Shown: positions 17,151 to 25,460 of the stretch, piece after piece
How the letters are laid out: every line of letters starts with the position of its first letter
Numbering within the stretch: the first letter of the stretch is position 1
Notes under the pieces: model-generated
Told to the model about the DNA's origin: nothing
The model's database searches: none
The model's input: the letters and a program-made list of their open reading frames with translations, nothing else
Assembly: GCA_038257155.1 (NCBI GenBank)
Contig: JBBSJP010000010.1
Coordinates: 1-64,000, forward strand
Reading direction: 5' to 3'
DNA length: 64,000 nt
DNA from: JANJTY01 sp038257155
GTDB lineage: Bacteria > Pseudomonadota > Gammaproteobacteria > Xanthomonadales > Xanthomonadaceae
Made by a program: the position numbers and the translations under genes

Positions 17151-17906
17151 TCAGCGACTGCTGCTGGCGGGAAAATCCTGAAGCGCGGAATCCAGCTTGG
17201 TGTAGAGCGTGGGCAGCCACTCGGGATCGCCGGTGCGGGCCTGTGCCGCGGAGATCCGGAAATCAGTCGGCGCGATAAGAACCTGGACGTTCGACTGCCC
17301 CAGTTCGGCCGCCAGGGTGAAGAGCTCCTCGGCCGCCTCGTCGCCCATTGCAAGACAGCCCACCGAGACCGCCTTGCCGTGGATCATGATGTCGCCACCC
17401 AGTTGGCTGCGTCCGTCGCGCTGCGCCATCTGCCGATCGAAGGCGTTCGGGTAGTCCAGCCTCAGAGACACATGGTAGCGACTGTTGGCATTGAGAAAGG
17501 TCACCCGGTAGATGCCTTCCGGAACCTGGAAGTCACCCTCGCGCAGTTTGGGTCCGGCCGCACCGCTGGCAGCACGCACCGGATAGTCTCGGATGAACTG
17601 CCAGTCGCCCTCCGCATCCTTCACGTAAAGCTCCAGCCGACGCTGGTCCTTGAAGGCGAGCAGTGCGGCTCGATCACCGGGGAAACCCACTCCAGCGGCC
17701 TGGTAGTGGTGTTTGAGGCGCAATGCAGCAGCCTCGCCGAACTGATCGAGGCGCTGCTGCACCGTGAAGGGGCCGTGCAAGCGATTGCTGGCATGGCTCA
17801 GCACGATGCCGGCTCGTGGGTCGGAAAGCACAGCGAGCGCCGCCAGGCTGACCAGCAGCAATGCCAACGCGTACTTCCTGCGGTGGCGGTGCCTGGGGAA
17901 ACTCAT
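17151..17906 (-). CDS. L,D-transpeptidase (YkuD family)
   Basis: The 251-aa product has an N-terminal membrane anchor or signal (KYALALLLVSLAALAVL) after a basic start MSFPRHRHRRK. A YkuD-type domain carries HGKAVSVGCLAMG with the catalytic cysteine. It probably links or edits peptidoglycan in the periplasm, as in the Erf/YafK-like members of this family. The open frame runs upstream to 18281 inside the P-type ATPase gene, so I placed the start at 17906. This is 17 bp after the ATPase stop and implies co-transcription. Confidence 0.85.
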   Translation of the reverse strand: MSFPRHRHRRKYALALLLVSLAALAVLSDPRAGIVLSHASNRLHGPFTVQQRLDQFGEAAALRLKHHYQAAGVGFPGDRAALLAFKDQRRLELYVKDAEGDWQFIRDYPVRAASGAAGPKLREGDFQVPEGIYRVTFLNANSRYHVSLRLDYPNAFDRQMAQRDGRSQLGGDIMIHGKAVSVGCLAMGDEAAEELFTLAAELGQSNVQVLIAPTDFRISAAQARTGDPEWLPTLYTKLDSALQDFPASSSR

Positions 17907-17923
17907 CGCGATACACCCCGTGG

Positions 17924-20377
17924 TTAGGAGGAAATCTGCAGCTTGCGGCGAAGCGCCCTGCACAGTATCGCCAATCCCGCGACCAGCGCTACAGCGCCAC
18001 CAAACGCGCTTGCCGACAGCGGGGCCAGATGCAACAGGACGGCAAGGCCGGGTGTCTGCATCAGTAGCAGGGCCGATAGTGCGGTCATGCCCGCAGCGAC
18101 CCAGGCCTTTCGATTGTTCGCTTCGGCCAGACCGAGTGCAGCTCCCGCCGAGACCGACAACAGCAACAGAATCGCCTGGCTGCGGGCAGAGTCGACGTCG
18201 TTGTGTTGCGGCAATCCATAGAGAAATGCGCCGCCCACGATCGCCGTTGCCGACAAGCCAAGCAGCAGGATGCCAGTCCATCCTGCACGGTCAAAGAAGC
18301 GCACCTGCCTCCTTTGCCGCTGGCGGGTCAGCGTCGGGTCACCGCTGACTTCCTGGAACACCAGCAGCGCGGTGGGATGAATCACCAGTTCCAGCCACAC
18401 GATGTGCGCAGGCAGGTAAAGCAGCGGAAACCCGGCGAAGGGAATCAGCGCTGCAGTCAGCACGAGCGGTATATGGATGATCAAGAGATAGGCGAAGCTC
18501 AGACGCAGGTTGGCGAACAGCTGCCGGGCCTCGGCCATGGCCGCGACAATGGTGCGGAAGTTGTCGTCGAGCAGCACCATGGCGGAAGACTCGCGTGCCG
18601 CACGGGTGCCGCGTTCGCCCATGGCGATGCCGATGTTTGCGGCCTGCAGCGCTGGCACATCGTTGACCCCATCGCCGGTCACGGCAACCCGCTCGCCCTG
18701 TTCGCGCAGGGCTGTGACGAGGGCACGCTTCTGCAGCGGCAAGCAACGTGCGACCACATCCAGGCTGCGCGTATCGAGTCGTTCACCGCTGTCGATGCGC
18801 GCTTGCAGCGCATCACCCTCGATCACGTGTGGCTGGCCCTGGCCGATGCCGGCCTCGATGGCGATCGCGCGTGCCACGCCTGGGTGGTCGCCGGTCACCA
18901 TGATCACCCGGATGCCTGCGCCCTGCGCCTGCGCCACGGCGTCGGCCACACCATCCCGCAAGGGGTCTTCAAAGGCCAGCAGGCCAAGGAACCGAAAGCC
19001 ATCCAGCGGCTCACTGTCGGGTATGCCGGGGAGCTCGCGGTCGGCGCAGGCAATGACCTTGTGGCCCGCGCTGGCCAGGGTGTCCGCTTCGGCAAGCCAG
19101 TGCGCACGTGCCGCTTCGTTCAGCAGACTCATGCCGATCACGGTTTCCGGTGCCCCCTTGGTCGCGGCGACGAATCGGCGCGTGCCCAGGTCGGCGATAC
19201 CCACTTCGCGACGCCGATCCTCGCTGAAAGGGAATCGGCTTGTCGCCTGCATCGGCGCTCCGGCATGGCACGAAATTATCGCCTGATCCATTGGATCGCC
19301 ACTGGCTGCGCTGGATGCCAGCGCGGCGGCGGCAACCAGCTGCGCGGCAGAAACCCCTTCGGCCGGAAGCTGGTGTTGCAAGCTCAATTGGCCTTCGGTG
19401 AGGGTGCCGGTCTTGTCGGTGCAGATGCAGGTGATGCGACCAATGTTCTCCACCGCTACGGCGCGCCGCACCAGGGCCTGGCGCTGCGCCAGGCGATACA
19501 CCCCGACGCCGAGGAAGAAGGCCAGCACCACGGGGAACTCTTCCGGCAGCGCGGCTACTGCAAGGGTGACCGCGCTCAACAGCGCGTCGAGCCAGCCGTG
19601 GCCCTGCAGGTAGCGTGTCAAGGCCAGGCCAACACACAGGACGAGGGCGGCAACCAGCAGGACCGAAACCAGCGAGGCGACGGCCTGCTGCAGCGGCGTG
19701 CGTTCGCTGCGGTCGGTGCGAAGTGAGCGCACCAGTCCGCCATAGAGGGTGTCTGCTCCGGTCTGGATCACCAGCAGGCGGCCGCGGCCAGTGAGCACGC
19801 GGGTTCCGGCCGAGCCCCAGTGTTGTCCTTCGATGCCCGCAGTCGTGCCGGCGCTGACAAAGGCCAGTTTGCGCACCGGCAGTGACTCACCGGTGAGCGC
19901 AGATTCCTCGGCCTGCAGTGCGTCGGCCTCAACCCACACGCCGTCCGCGGGAATCGACTGCGGCTCGTGCACTTCCACCAGATCACCCGGTACCAGTTCG
20001 GTGGCCGGAATCTCCTGAAGCTTTCCGTCGCGCACTACAAATGCGCTGCTGGCAAGGCGTCCAGCCAGTCCCTCCCGGCTGGCGGCGGTGCGACGGTGCA
20101 GGTAGAGGTCCATGCCGGCGATGGGCAGCAGGGCCAGCGCCAGGACGCCTGACTCGACCCAGTCGCCCAGTGCCGCGTAGAGCAGCGCGGCCGCGGCCAG
20201 GAACCAGATCATCGGGTCACCGGCGGTGTCGCGCAGCACGCCGCCCCAGCGTGAGCCTTGTTCGGCGAGGATGTCATTGCTGCCGAAACGCGCGCGGTGT
20301 ACGGCCGCATCGGCAGCAGTCAGGCCACCGCCGGCAACCAGCAGTTCGCGCCTGTCATCGGGAATGGTATGGCGCAT
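17924..20377 (-). CDS. P-type cation-transporting ATPase, PEEFP variant
   Basis: An 817-aa P-type ATPase of P2-like architecture. An N-terminal cation-ATPase domain is followed by the actuator TGES at about 168, the phosphorylation site DKTGTLT at about 320, the hinge TGDGVNDVPAL at about 568 and roughly eight to ten membrane spans. The M4 ion-binding motif is PEEFP where Ca-pumps have PEGLP, so the ion is not assigned; calcium, manganese or magnesium are possible. A 47-codon gene with a strong ribosome binding site ends 13 bp upstream, and an L,D-transpeptidase gene follows. All three appear to form one operon. Confidence 0.88.
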   Translation of the reverse strand: MRHTIPDDRRELLVAGGGLTAADAAVHRARFGSNDILAEQGSRWGGVLRDTAGDPMIWFLAAAALLYAALGDWVESGVLALALLPIAGMDLYLHRRTAASREGLAGRLASSAFVVRDGKLQEIPATELVPGDLVEVHEPQSIPADGVWVEADALQAEESALTGESLPVRKLAFVSAGTTAGIEGQHWGSAGTRVLTGRGRLLVIQTGADTLYGGLVRSLRTDRSERTPLQQAVASLVSVLLVAALVLCVGLALTRYLQGHGWLDALLSAVTLAVAALPEEFPVVLAFFLGVGVYRLAQRQALVRRAVAVENIGRITCICTDKTGTLTEGQLSLQHQLPAEGVSAAQLVAAAALASSAASGDPMDQAIISCHAGAPMQATSRFPFSEDRRREVGIADLGTRRFVAATKGAPETVIGMSLLNEAARAHWLAEADTLASAGHKVIACADRELPGIPDSEPLDGFRFLGLLAFEDPLRDGVADAVAQAQGAGIRVIMVTGDHPGVARAIAIEAGIGQGQPHVIEGDALQARIDSGERLDTRSLDVVARCLPLQKRALVTALREQGERVAVTGDGVNDVPALQAANIGIAMGERGTRAARESSAMVLLDDNFRTIVAAMAEARQLFANLRLSFAYLLIIHIPLVLTAALIPFAGFPLLYLPAHIVWLELVIHPTALLVFQEVSGDPTLTRQRQRRQVRFFDRAGWTGILLLGLSATAIVGGAFLYGLPQHNDVDSARSQAILLLLSVSAGAALGLAEANNRKAWVAAGMTALSALLLMQTPGLAVLLHLAPLSASAFGGAVALVAGLAILCRALRRKLQISS

Positions 20378-20390
20378 GCTGGGATCCGCC

Positions 20391-20534
20391 TCAGACGGCA
20401 GTCATTCTGGAGTGAAACAGCGGGCCATGCTCGACAAGGCGGATCCGGTTGACGACAGGCCCGTCGCTCACCTGCTCGAAGGTGGCATTCGCGGCGATGG
20501 ACAGCGCGGACCAGGCGACGGAAATCAGGCGCAT
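20391..20534 (-). CDS. Small 47-aa protein upstream of the P-type ATPase
   Basis: A short open frame, MRLISVAWSALSIAAN then ATFEQVSDGPVVNRIR and a basic, His-containing end HGPLFHSRMTAV. A good ribosome binding site, AGGAGA, lies 7 nt before the ATG, the best in this part of the window. The stop is 13 bp before the ATPase start. The N-terminal 16 residues are fairly hydrophobic and may be a short amphipathic or membrane helix. I do not recognise a family. It could be a regulatory small protein of the pump or a leader peptide that couples translation to it. Confidence 0.55.
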   Translation of the reverse strand: MRLISVAWSALSIAANATFEQVSDGPVVNRIRLVEHGPLFHSRMTAV

Positions 20535-20560
20535 GGTTCGTCTCCTGTGGGTCTGGCGAT

Positions 20561-20566
20561 TACACT
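20561..20566 (+). promoter_or_regulatory. -10 box of a putative leaderless transcript
   Basis: TACACT lies 6 nt before the ATG of trhO at 20573, with no ribosome binding site between. The divergent small gene at 20534 starts only 38 bp away, so both promoters share this short gap. Confidence 0.45.
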
Positions 20567-20572
20567 GGCACG

Positions 20573-21331
20573 ATGGTGCTCAATATCGCGACATATCACT
20601 TTACCCCGGTGCACGAACCCGCTGGACTCGTTGCACGCCTGCGTGCTGCGGCGGAGGCTGGTGGTCTGCGCGGCACCGTGCTGGTGGCCGACGAGGGCGT
20701 CAACGCCTTTCTTGCCGGCGACGGGCGAATGGTTGATGACTGGCTGGGTGTGCTGCGCAATGAACCGGGATTCGCGTCCATTGTCGTCAAGCGCAGTTTC
20801 AGTCGCAGCGTGCCGTTCGCGCGTCTGAAGGTGAAGCTGAAGAAGGAGATCATCTCGTTCCGCCGCGAAGCGACCTCGCCGCTGCTGGCTCGCGCCCCCG
20901 GCGTGGCACCGGCCGATTTGAAGCGCTGGATTGCGCAGGGCACGGACGATTCCGGTCGCCGGCTGGTGCTGCTGGATACGCGCAATCGCGAGGAGTTCGC
21001 CATGGGTACCTTTGAGGACGCCATGACCCTGCCGATCGGCAAATTCACCGATTTGCCAGCCGCCGTCGAAGCACAGCGCGAGGCATTGAGCGATGCCACC
21101 GTGGTTGGCTTCTGCACTGGCGGTATCCGTTGCGAGAAAGCCGTCAACTGGCTGCGCTCTGCCGGCATCGAGAACGCCTATCAGCTGGAAGGCGGCATCC
21201 TGGGATATTTCGAGCAGGTTGGTGGCTTCGGCTATTCCGGCCACTGCTTCGTGTTCGATGAACGTGTGGCGCTGGATGCGCAACTTCAGCCGCTGGTGGA
21301 TGCTTGGGGTTTTGCCGCCGCGACCGGATAG
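20573..21331 (+). CDS. trhO: tRNA uridine(34) hydroxylase (rhodanese family, YceA/TrhO)
   Basis: Hydroxylates U34 of tRNAs, the first oxygen-dependent step toward 5-methoxy- or carboxymethoxyuridine. The 252-aa product has the family N-terminal acylphosphatase-like domain (GLRGTVLVADEGVNAFLAG). A rhodanese domain follows with LLDTRNREEFAMGTF and the active-site loop GFCTGGIRCEKA. Length and motifs match TrhO. The start lacks a Shine-Dalgarno sequence and fits a leaderless mRNA. It is divergent from the ATPase operon. Confidence 0.93.
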   Translation: MVLNIATYHFTPVHEPAGLVARLRAAAEAGGLRGTVLVADEGVNAFLAGDGRMVDDWLGVLRNEPGFASIVVKRSFSRSVPFARLKVKLKKEIISFRREATSPLLARAPGVAPADLKRWIAQGTDDSGRRLVLLDTRNREEFAMGTFEDAMTLPIGKFTDLPAAVEAQREALSDATVVGFCTGGIRCEKAVNWLRSAGIENAYQLEGGILGYFEQVGGFGYSGHCFVFDERVALDAQLQPLVDAWGFAAATG

Positions 21332-21367
21332 CCGCCCACAATTGTAGTAGCGCACCTGTGCACTCTT

Positions 21368-21491
21368 GTAGGTCGTATCAGGCGCCGCCGAATCGTCAAG
21401 TCAAGCGATCAACCGTGTCGGCGCGGTTCCGACGGCCCCTTGTCGATTCAGCAACGTCGGCTCCACCGCTTCGCGGCTTGAGCCGACCTAC
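21368..21491. repeat. GTAG/CCTAC hairpin repeat
   Basis: Starts GTAGGTCG and ends CGACCTAC, with ends that are inverted copies around TCAAGCCG-like cores. The interior shares AGCCGCGAAGCGGTGGAGCCGACGTTG-type sequence (read on the minus strand) with the 148-bp tandem array at 25461-26180, so both belong to one family. Confidence 0.7.
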
Positions 21492-21503
21492 GAGATCGCT
21501 CTC

Positions 21504-21600
21504 GTAGGTCGGATCAAGCGCCGCCGAATCGTCAAGTCAAGCGATCAAATGTGTCGGCGCGGATCCGACGTCCGCCGACGCTTCAACAACTTCGGCTCCT
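21504..21600. repeat. Truncated GTAG hairpin repeat
   Basis: Begins GTAGGTCGGATCAAGCGCC and repeats the interior of the neighbour at 21368-21491 (CGCCGAATCGTCAAGTCAAG is identical in both). It breaks off before the right-hand CCTAC foot, next to the stop codon of the S9 peptidase gene. Confidence 0.6.
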
Positions 21601-21607
21601 CACGGAC

Positions 21608-24223
21608 TCACTCGTCGGATTTCGGCGCGGTCTCAGGGTACAGGTGATACCACCACTGAGGCTCGTCCTTCAGCCAGCGGTCGTACCAGGCCAGGATGGT
21701 TTCCCACCATACGTAGCGCTTCTCGCGGTCGAGGATCCAGTGGTCCTCGCCCGGCACTTCGATCAGCTCGACTTCGCGCTGCAGCAGTTTCAGCGCGGTG
21801 TACATGTTGTGGCTTTCGCCCGGCGGCACATTGGTGTCCGAGTCGCCGGTCAGCAGCAGCAAGGGTGTGGTGATGCGGTCGGCTGAGTACAAAGGGCTGC
21901 GGTCGACGTAGAGCTCGCGGTTGTTCCAGGGAAAGCTGCCCCGACTGGCGATGCCGCTGTAGCCATAGCCCCACCAGCCCTGTCCCCAGTAAGACGCGAT
22001 CGCGCTGATACCGGCGTGCGAGATGGATGCTGCAAACAGGTCGGTTCGGGTAGCCAGGTACATGGTCATGAAGCCGCCGTAGCTGGCGCCGATATTGCCG
22101 ATGCGTTCGCCATCGACAAACGCGTGCTGGGCGACGAAGGCACGGGTGCCCTCGAGGATATCGTCGGCGGCGTATTCCCCCCAGGCGTTGACGTGTTGCG
22201 ACGAGAATCCCTTTCCATAGCCGATGGCACCGCGCGGCTGCGGCACGTACACCACATAGCCGTTGGCGGCCCACAGATGCAGCGGGTAGCGCCCGGTGAA
22301 CTGCCGGTTTATGGGCGTGGTTCCACCGTAATAGAAGACGATCAGCGGGTACTTCCGGCTCGCATCGAACCCGGGGGGCAGGTAATAGCGCCCGTCGATT
22401 TCGTCACCACTGCTGTTGCTGAAACGAAAGTCGCGCACTTCGCCCAGTTCGACCTGTGCGTACGCGGTGGCGGCCGTGTCGACCAACACGCGAATTCGTT
22501 TGCGCGACAGGTCCACGGCGTGAACGCGCTGCGGAGCTGCCACATCGGTGCCGAACAGCACCACCACCGGATTGGCACCACCGGAGACAACGAAGGAATC
22601 CATCTGGTCGACGCCGGTGTCGATCCGCGAGAAGCGCTCATCCCGCGTGCTGTAGCGGTAGAGCGGTGAGCGATCGGCTTCGGTCACGGGCAGCAGCAGG
22701 TCACCGTTGCGCAGCAGTTCGATACCGCCGATCGAGGGCAGAAAGTCGCCGCTCATCAAGCGCAGGGTCTGGCCATCAGCAGACAGGCGATAGAGCTGGC
22801 TGTCGTACTCGTTTGGCAGGTCTGCCTTCGCCGAAGCCTCCAGGGGCGAACCCCGTAGGCTTCTGTCGTCTGCGGATACGGGCGTGCGCGTTGCTTCGAG
22901 CTTGCGGTCGTCAACAGGGTGGGCTCCTGCAGCAAGCGAAGACGCGAAGCTCTCGGCGAGTCCGGGCCCGGCCAACAACCAGAAGCCTTCGTCGGCATAA
23001 CGCACCGCGTTCGCCTGGCGCAGACGGGCTACTTCGCGCGTAGTGCCATCGACCAGCGAGAGTTCAAACAGGCGCACCAGTCCAAAAGGTGGTCGCTCAT
23101 AGTCGACCAGGTTTTGGCTCAGCAGGACCCGACCGCCGTCCGGGTGGATATCCTGCAGGCTCACCGAACTCGCTTCCCGGGTCAGCGGTCGCACCAGTCC
23201 CGAGCTGACGTCGACCTGGAACAGTTGGCTGTTGTCGCGAAATGTTCGCCACCGGTCTTCCAGTGCGCGCAGGCGCTTGACTTTGGCATCCTTGTCCTCG
23301 GATTTGGTCGTCCACGAAAACAGGATCGAACCCGAATCCGGATGCCAGCGAAAACTGCCGAGGTCTTCATGTTCTGCCAGCAGCAAGCGGCTGCTGCCAT
23401 CGCGCAAATCGCGCAGCCACAAGTGCTTGCCTTCGCGCCAGGCCAGCCAGCCATTGTCGGGACTGAAGGCCAGCGCGGATGGTTGTCCCGAAGTCCAGGA
23501 CTGCAGTACACGGTTGTTATCCAGTGCGCGGATTTCCACGCGGCGCAGATCGATGCCGGCCGTGTCATTACGGGCCGAGAAGCTCAGCGCCGCGAGCTTG
23601 CCGTCGTTGGACACCGCGAGACTGGTGGCGGTTTCGGCATTGCTCAGCAAGCGCGCCGACACGCGGCGCTTCGGGTCGAGATGGGTGGTGATGTGATCTC
23701 GAGCGGACTTGCCCACCCAGCGCAGGCTCGGAGGCGTGTCCCCATCGCGACCGTAATGCATCAGCAGCAGGGCATGCGAACCGGTTGCCAGCTTCAGCTC
23801 GATCACGCCGTCCTTGTCTTTCTCCGACATGCCGTTTCGCCAGGACGATATCGACTTCAGCCCGACAATCTCCAGCTTGCCTTGGACAAAGGCAGCACTT
23901 TCGAGATTCAGTGCCCACACCATCAGGCCGTCGCTATTGGCCTGCGCGGCTGGCTGCGCGTGTTGCCAGCGAAGTGTCCGGCCGAACGCCGAAACCGGCT
24001 TTTCGTGGGAGGGCAGTCCGCCCTCTGACAGCTGCATCACCAGCGCCCGCCGCAACTCGTCAGCCTTTGAATTTTCCTTGAGCAGATCCGCGCTGATCGG
24101 CAGCGGACCGAGCGAGAGCACCTGACCAATCGGCAGTTGGAATCCGGCGGCTTGCTCGGCAGCGGGCTCTGCGCCTTGGGCGAGCAGCGGCAGCATGAGC
24201 AGCAGGGCAAGTAATCGGGTCAT
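21608..24223 (-). CDS. Secreted S9-family serine peptidase
   Basis: An 871-aa prolyl-oligopeptidase-type enzyme with a signal peptide (MTRLLALLLMLPLLAQG, cleavage near GAEPA). A beta-propeller makes up most of the first 600 residues and an alpha/beta hydrolase domain the C-terminus. The catalytic triad is visible: Ser in GASYGGFM, Asp in LTGDSDTNVP and His in GEDHWI. It should cleave short peptides in the periplasm or outside the cell. Residues about 426-464 are an odd Ala/Arg/Asp-rich insert that may be repeat-derived. The gene is divergent from orn. Confidence 0.92.
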   Translation of the reverse strand: MTRLLALLLMLPLLAQGAEPAAEQAAGFQLPIGQVLSLGPLPISADLLKENSKADELRRALVMQLSEGGLPSHEKPVSAFGRTLRWQHAQPAAQANSDGLMVWALNLESAAFVQGKLEIVGLKSISSWRNGMSEKDKDGVIELKLATGSHALLLMHYGRDGDTPPSLRWVGKSARDHITTHLDPKRRVSARLLSNAETATSLAVSNDGKLAALSFSARNDTAGIDLRRVEIRALDNNRVLQSWTSGQPSALAFSPDNGWLAWREGKHLWLRDLRDGSSRLLLAEHEDLGSFRWHPDSGSILFSWTTKSEDKDAKVKRLRALEDRWRTFRDNSQLFQVDVSSGLVRPLTREASSVSLQDIHPDGGRVLLSQNLVDYERPPFGLVRLFELSLVDGTTREVARLRQANAVRYADEGFWLLAGPGLAESFASSLAAGAHPVDDRKLEATRTPVSADDRSLRGSPLEASAKADLPNEYDSQLYRLSADGQTLRLMSGDFLPSIGGIELLRNGDLLLPVTEADRSPLYRYSTRDERFSRIDTGVDQMDSFVVSGGANPVVVLFGTDVAAPQRVHAVDLSRKRIRVLVDTAATAYAQVELGEVRDFRFSNSSGDEIDGRYYLPPGFDASRKYPLIVFYYGGTTPINRQFTGRYPLHLWAANGYVVYVPQPRGAIGYGKGFSSQHVNAWGEYAADDILEGTRAFVAQHAFVDGERIGNIGASYGGFMTMYLATRTDLFAASISHAGISAIASYWGQGWWGYGYSGIASRGSFPWNNRELYVDRSPLYSADRITTPLLLLTGDSDTNVPPGESHNMYTALKLLQREVELIEVPGEDHWILDREKRYVWWETILAWYDRWLKDEPQWWYHLYPETAPKSDE

Positions 24224-24341
24224 GGCGAAAGGCGCGTGTGGTCGAGCCGGCTATGCTGCCGAGCCGCAGCCGCGAGGTCCAGCAGCGTGCACTTTCCTCG
24301 AACTGATAGGCTTGTCCCACGTCCTGCCTGGAAGCACCTGC

Positions 24342-24914
24342 ATGCCTGAAGCTCCCGTCACAGTGCACGAGAACAACCTGATCTGGATCGATCTGGAAAT
24401 GACCGGACTGGATCCGGACACCGATTCGATCATCGAGATCGCCGTCCTGGTTACCGACAGTGAGCTCAACGTGCTCGCTGAAGGCCCGGAGCTGGCGATA
24501 AGCCATCCGCTGGCGCGCCTGGAGGCGATGGACGATTGGAATCGCAGGCAACACAGCAAGTCGGGGCTGTGGCAGCGCGTGCTCGACAGCCAGGTTTCGA
24601 TGCCGCAGGCCGAAGTCGCAGTGATTGATTTCCTGCGCGCCTGGGTGCCGGCTGGCAAGTCACCGATATGCGGCAACTCGATCTGCCAGGACCGCCGCTT
24701 TCTGGTGCGCGAGATGCCGCATCTGGAGTGCTATTTCCACTACCGCAACCTGGATGTCAGCACGCTGAAGGAACTGGCGCGGCGTTGGGCACCGGACATC
24801 GCCAGGGGATTGGTAAAGGACTCTGCCCACACGGCGATGTCGGATATCCGCGATTCGGTAAATGAACTGCGCTACTACCGCCAGTTCATGGGCGCGCTGG
24901 GCGGCCATGTCTGA
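24342..24914 (+). CDS. orn: Oligoribonuclease
   Basis: Degrades 2-5 nt RNAs and pGpG to mononucleotides, closing c-di-GMP turnover. The 190-aa DEDDh exonuclease shows WIDLEMTGLDPDTD (Exo I), GNSICQDRRFL (Exo II) and SAHTAMSDIRDS (Exo III, with the DEDDh His). The start at 24342 has GGAAG upstream; the frame to 24195 overlaps the signal-peptide end of the divergent S9 gene. Its stop overlaps the Nudix gene start by 8 bp. Confidence 0.97.
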   Translation: MPEAPVTVHENNLIWIDLEMTGLDPDTDSIIEIAVLVTDSELNVLAEGPELAISHPLARLEAMDDWNRRQHSKSGLWQRVLDSQVSMPQAEVAVIDFLRAWVPAGKSPICGNSICQDRRFLVREMPHLECYFHYRNLDVSTLKELARRWAPDIARGLVKDSAHTAMSDIRDSVNELRYYRQFMGALGGHV

Positions 24915-25443
24915 GGCGCTTGCCGCGCAGCTGAAGGCCTATGCGTTGCGCGAACCGGATCACGCGGATGAAACCGCCGAGTTCCTGCGCTTCCTGAGAT
25001 CGCACACAGAGGTGTTCCATCGCCACCATCCGCCCGGCCACTTCACTGGTTCGGCGTGGCTGGTTGATGCCAGCGGCAAACAGGCTCTGCTGACGCATCA
25101 CCGCAAGCTGCAACGCTGGCTGCAGCCGGGCGGACACGCCGACGGCGATGCCGATATCGCGGCCGTGGCGGCGCGAGAAGCCGAAGAAGAATCCGGCATT
25201 GCCGGGCTCGCCCTGGACCCGCAGCTGTTCGATATCGACCGCCATCGCATTCCGGCGCGCGGGGCAGAGCCGGAGCACTGGCACTACGACCTGCGCTTCG
25301 TACTGCGCGCGCCGCCCGATTCGACTTTTCTGGTTGGTCCTGAATCCATCGATCTGGCCTGGGTGCCGATCGAGAGCATCGCCAATGAGCCGGATTTCGA
25401 TTCTTCGCTGGCGCGCATGGCGCGGCGCTGGCTGATGCGTTGA
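24907..25443 (+). CDS. Nudix hydrolase
   Basis: A 178-aa Nudix-fold protein whose catalytic box ends REAEEESGI. In the Gx5Ex7REUxEExGU signature the first Glu position is Ala, while the REUxEExG core that holds the metal is intact. Family members hydrolyse nucleoside diphosphates linked to another group; the substrate here is unknown. It overlaps orn by 8 bp, so the two are translationally coupled. The 148-bp tandem repeat array starts just after its stop. Confidence 0.88.
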   Translation: MSEALAAQLKAYALREPDHADETAEFLRFLRSHTEVFHRHHPPGHFTGSAWLVDASGKQALLTHHRKLQRWLQPGGHADGDADIAAVAAREAEEESGIAGLALDPQLFDIDRHRIPARGAEPEHWHYDLRFVLRAPPDSTFLVGPESIDLAWVPIESIANEPDFDSSLARMARRWLMR

Positions 25444-25460
25444 TGCCTCACCGACACGCC

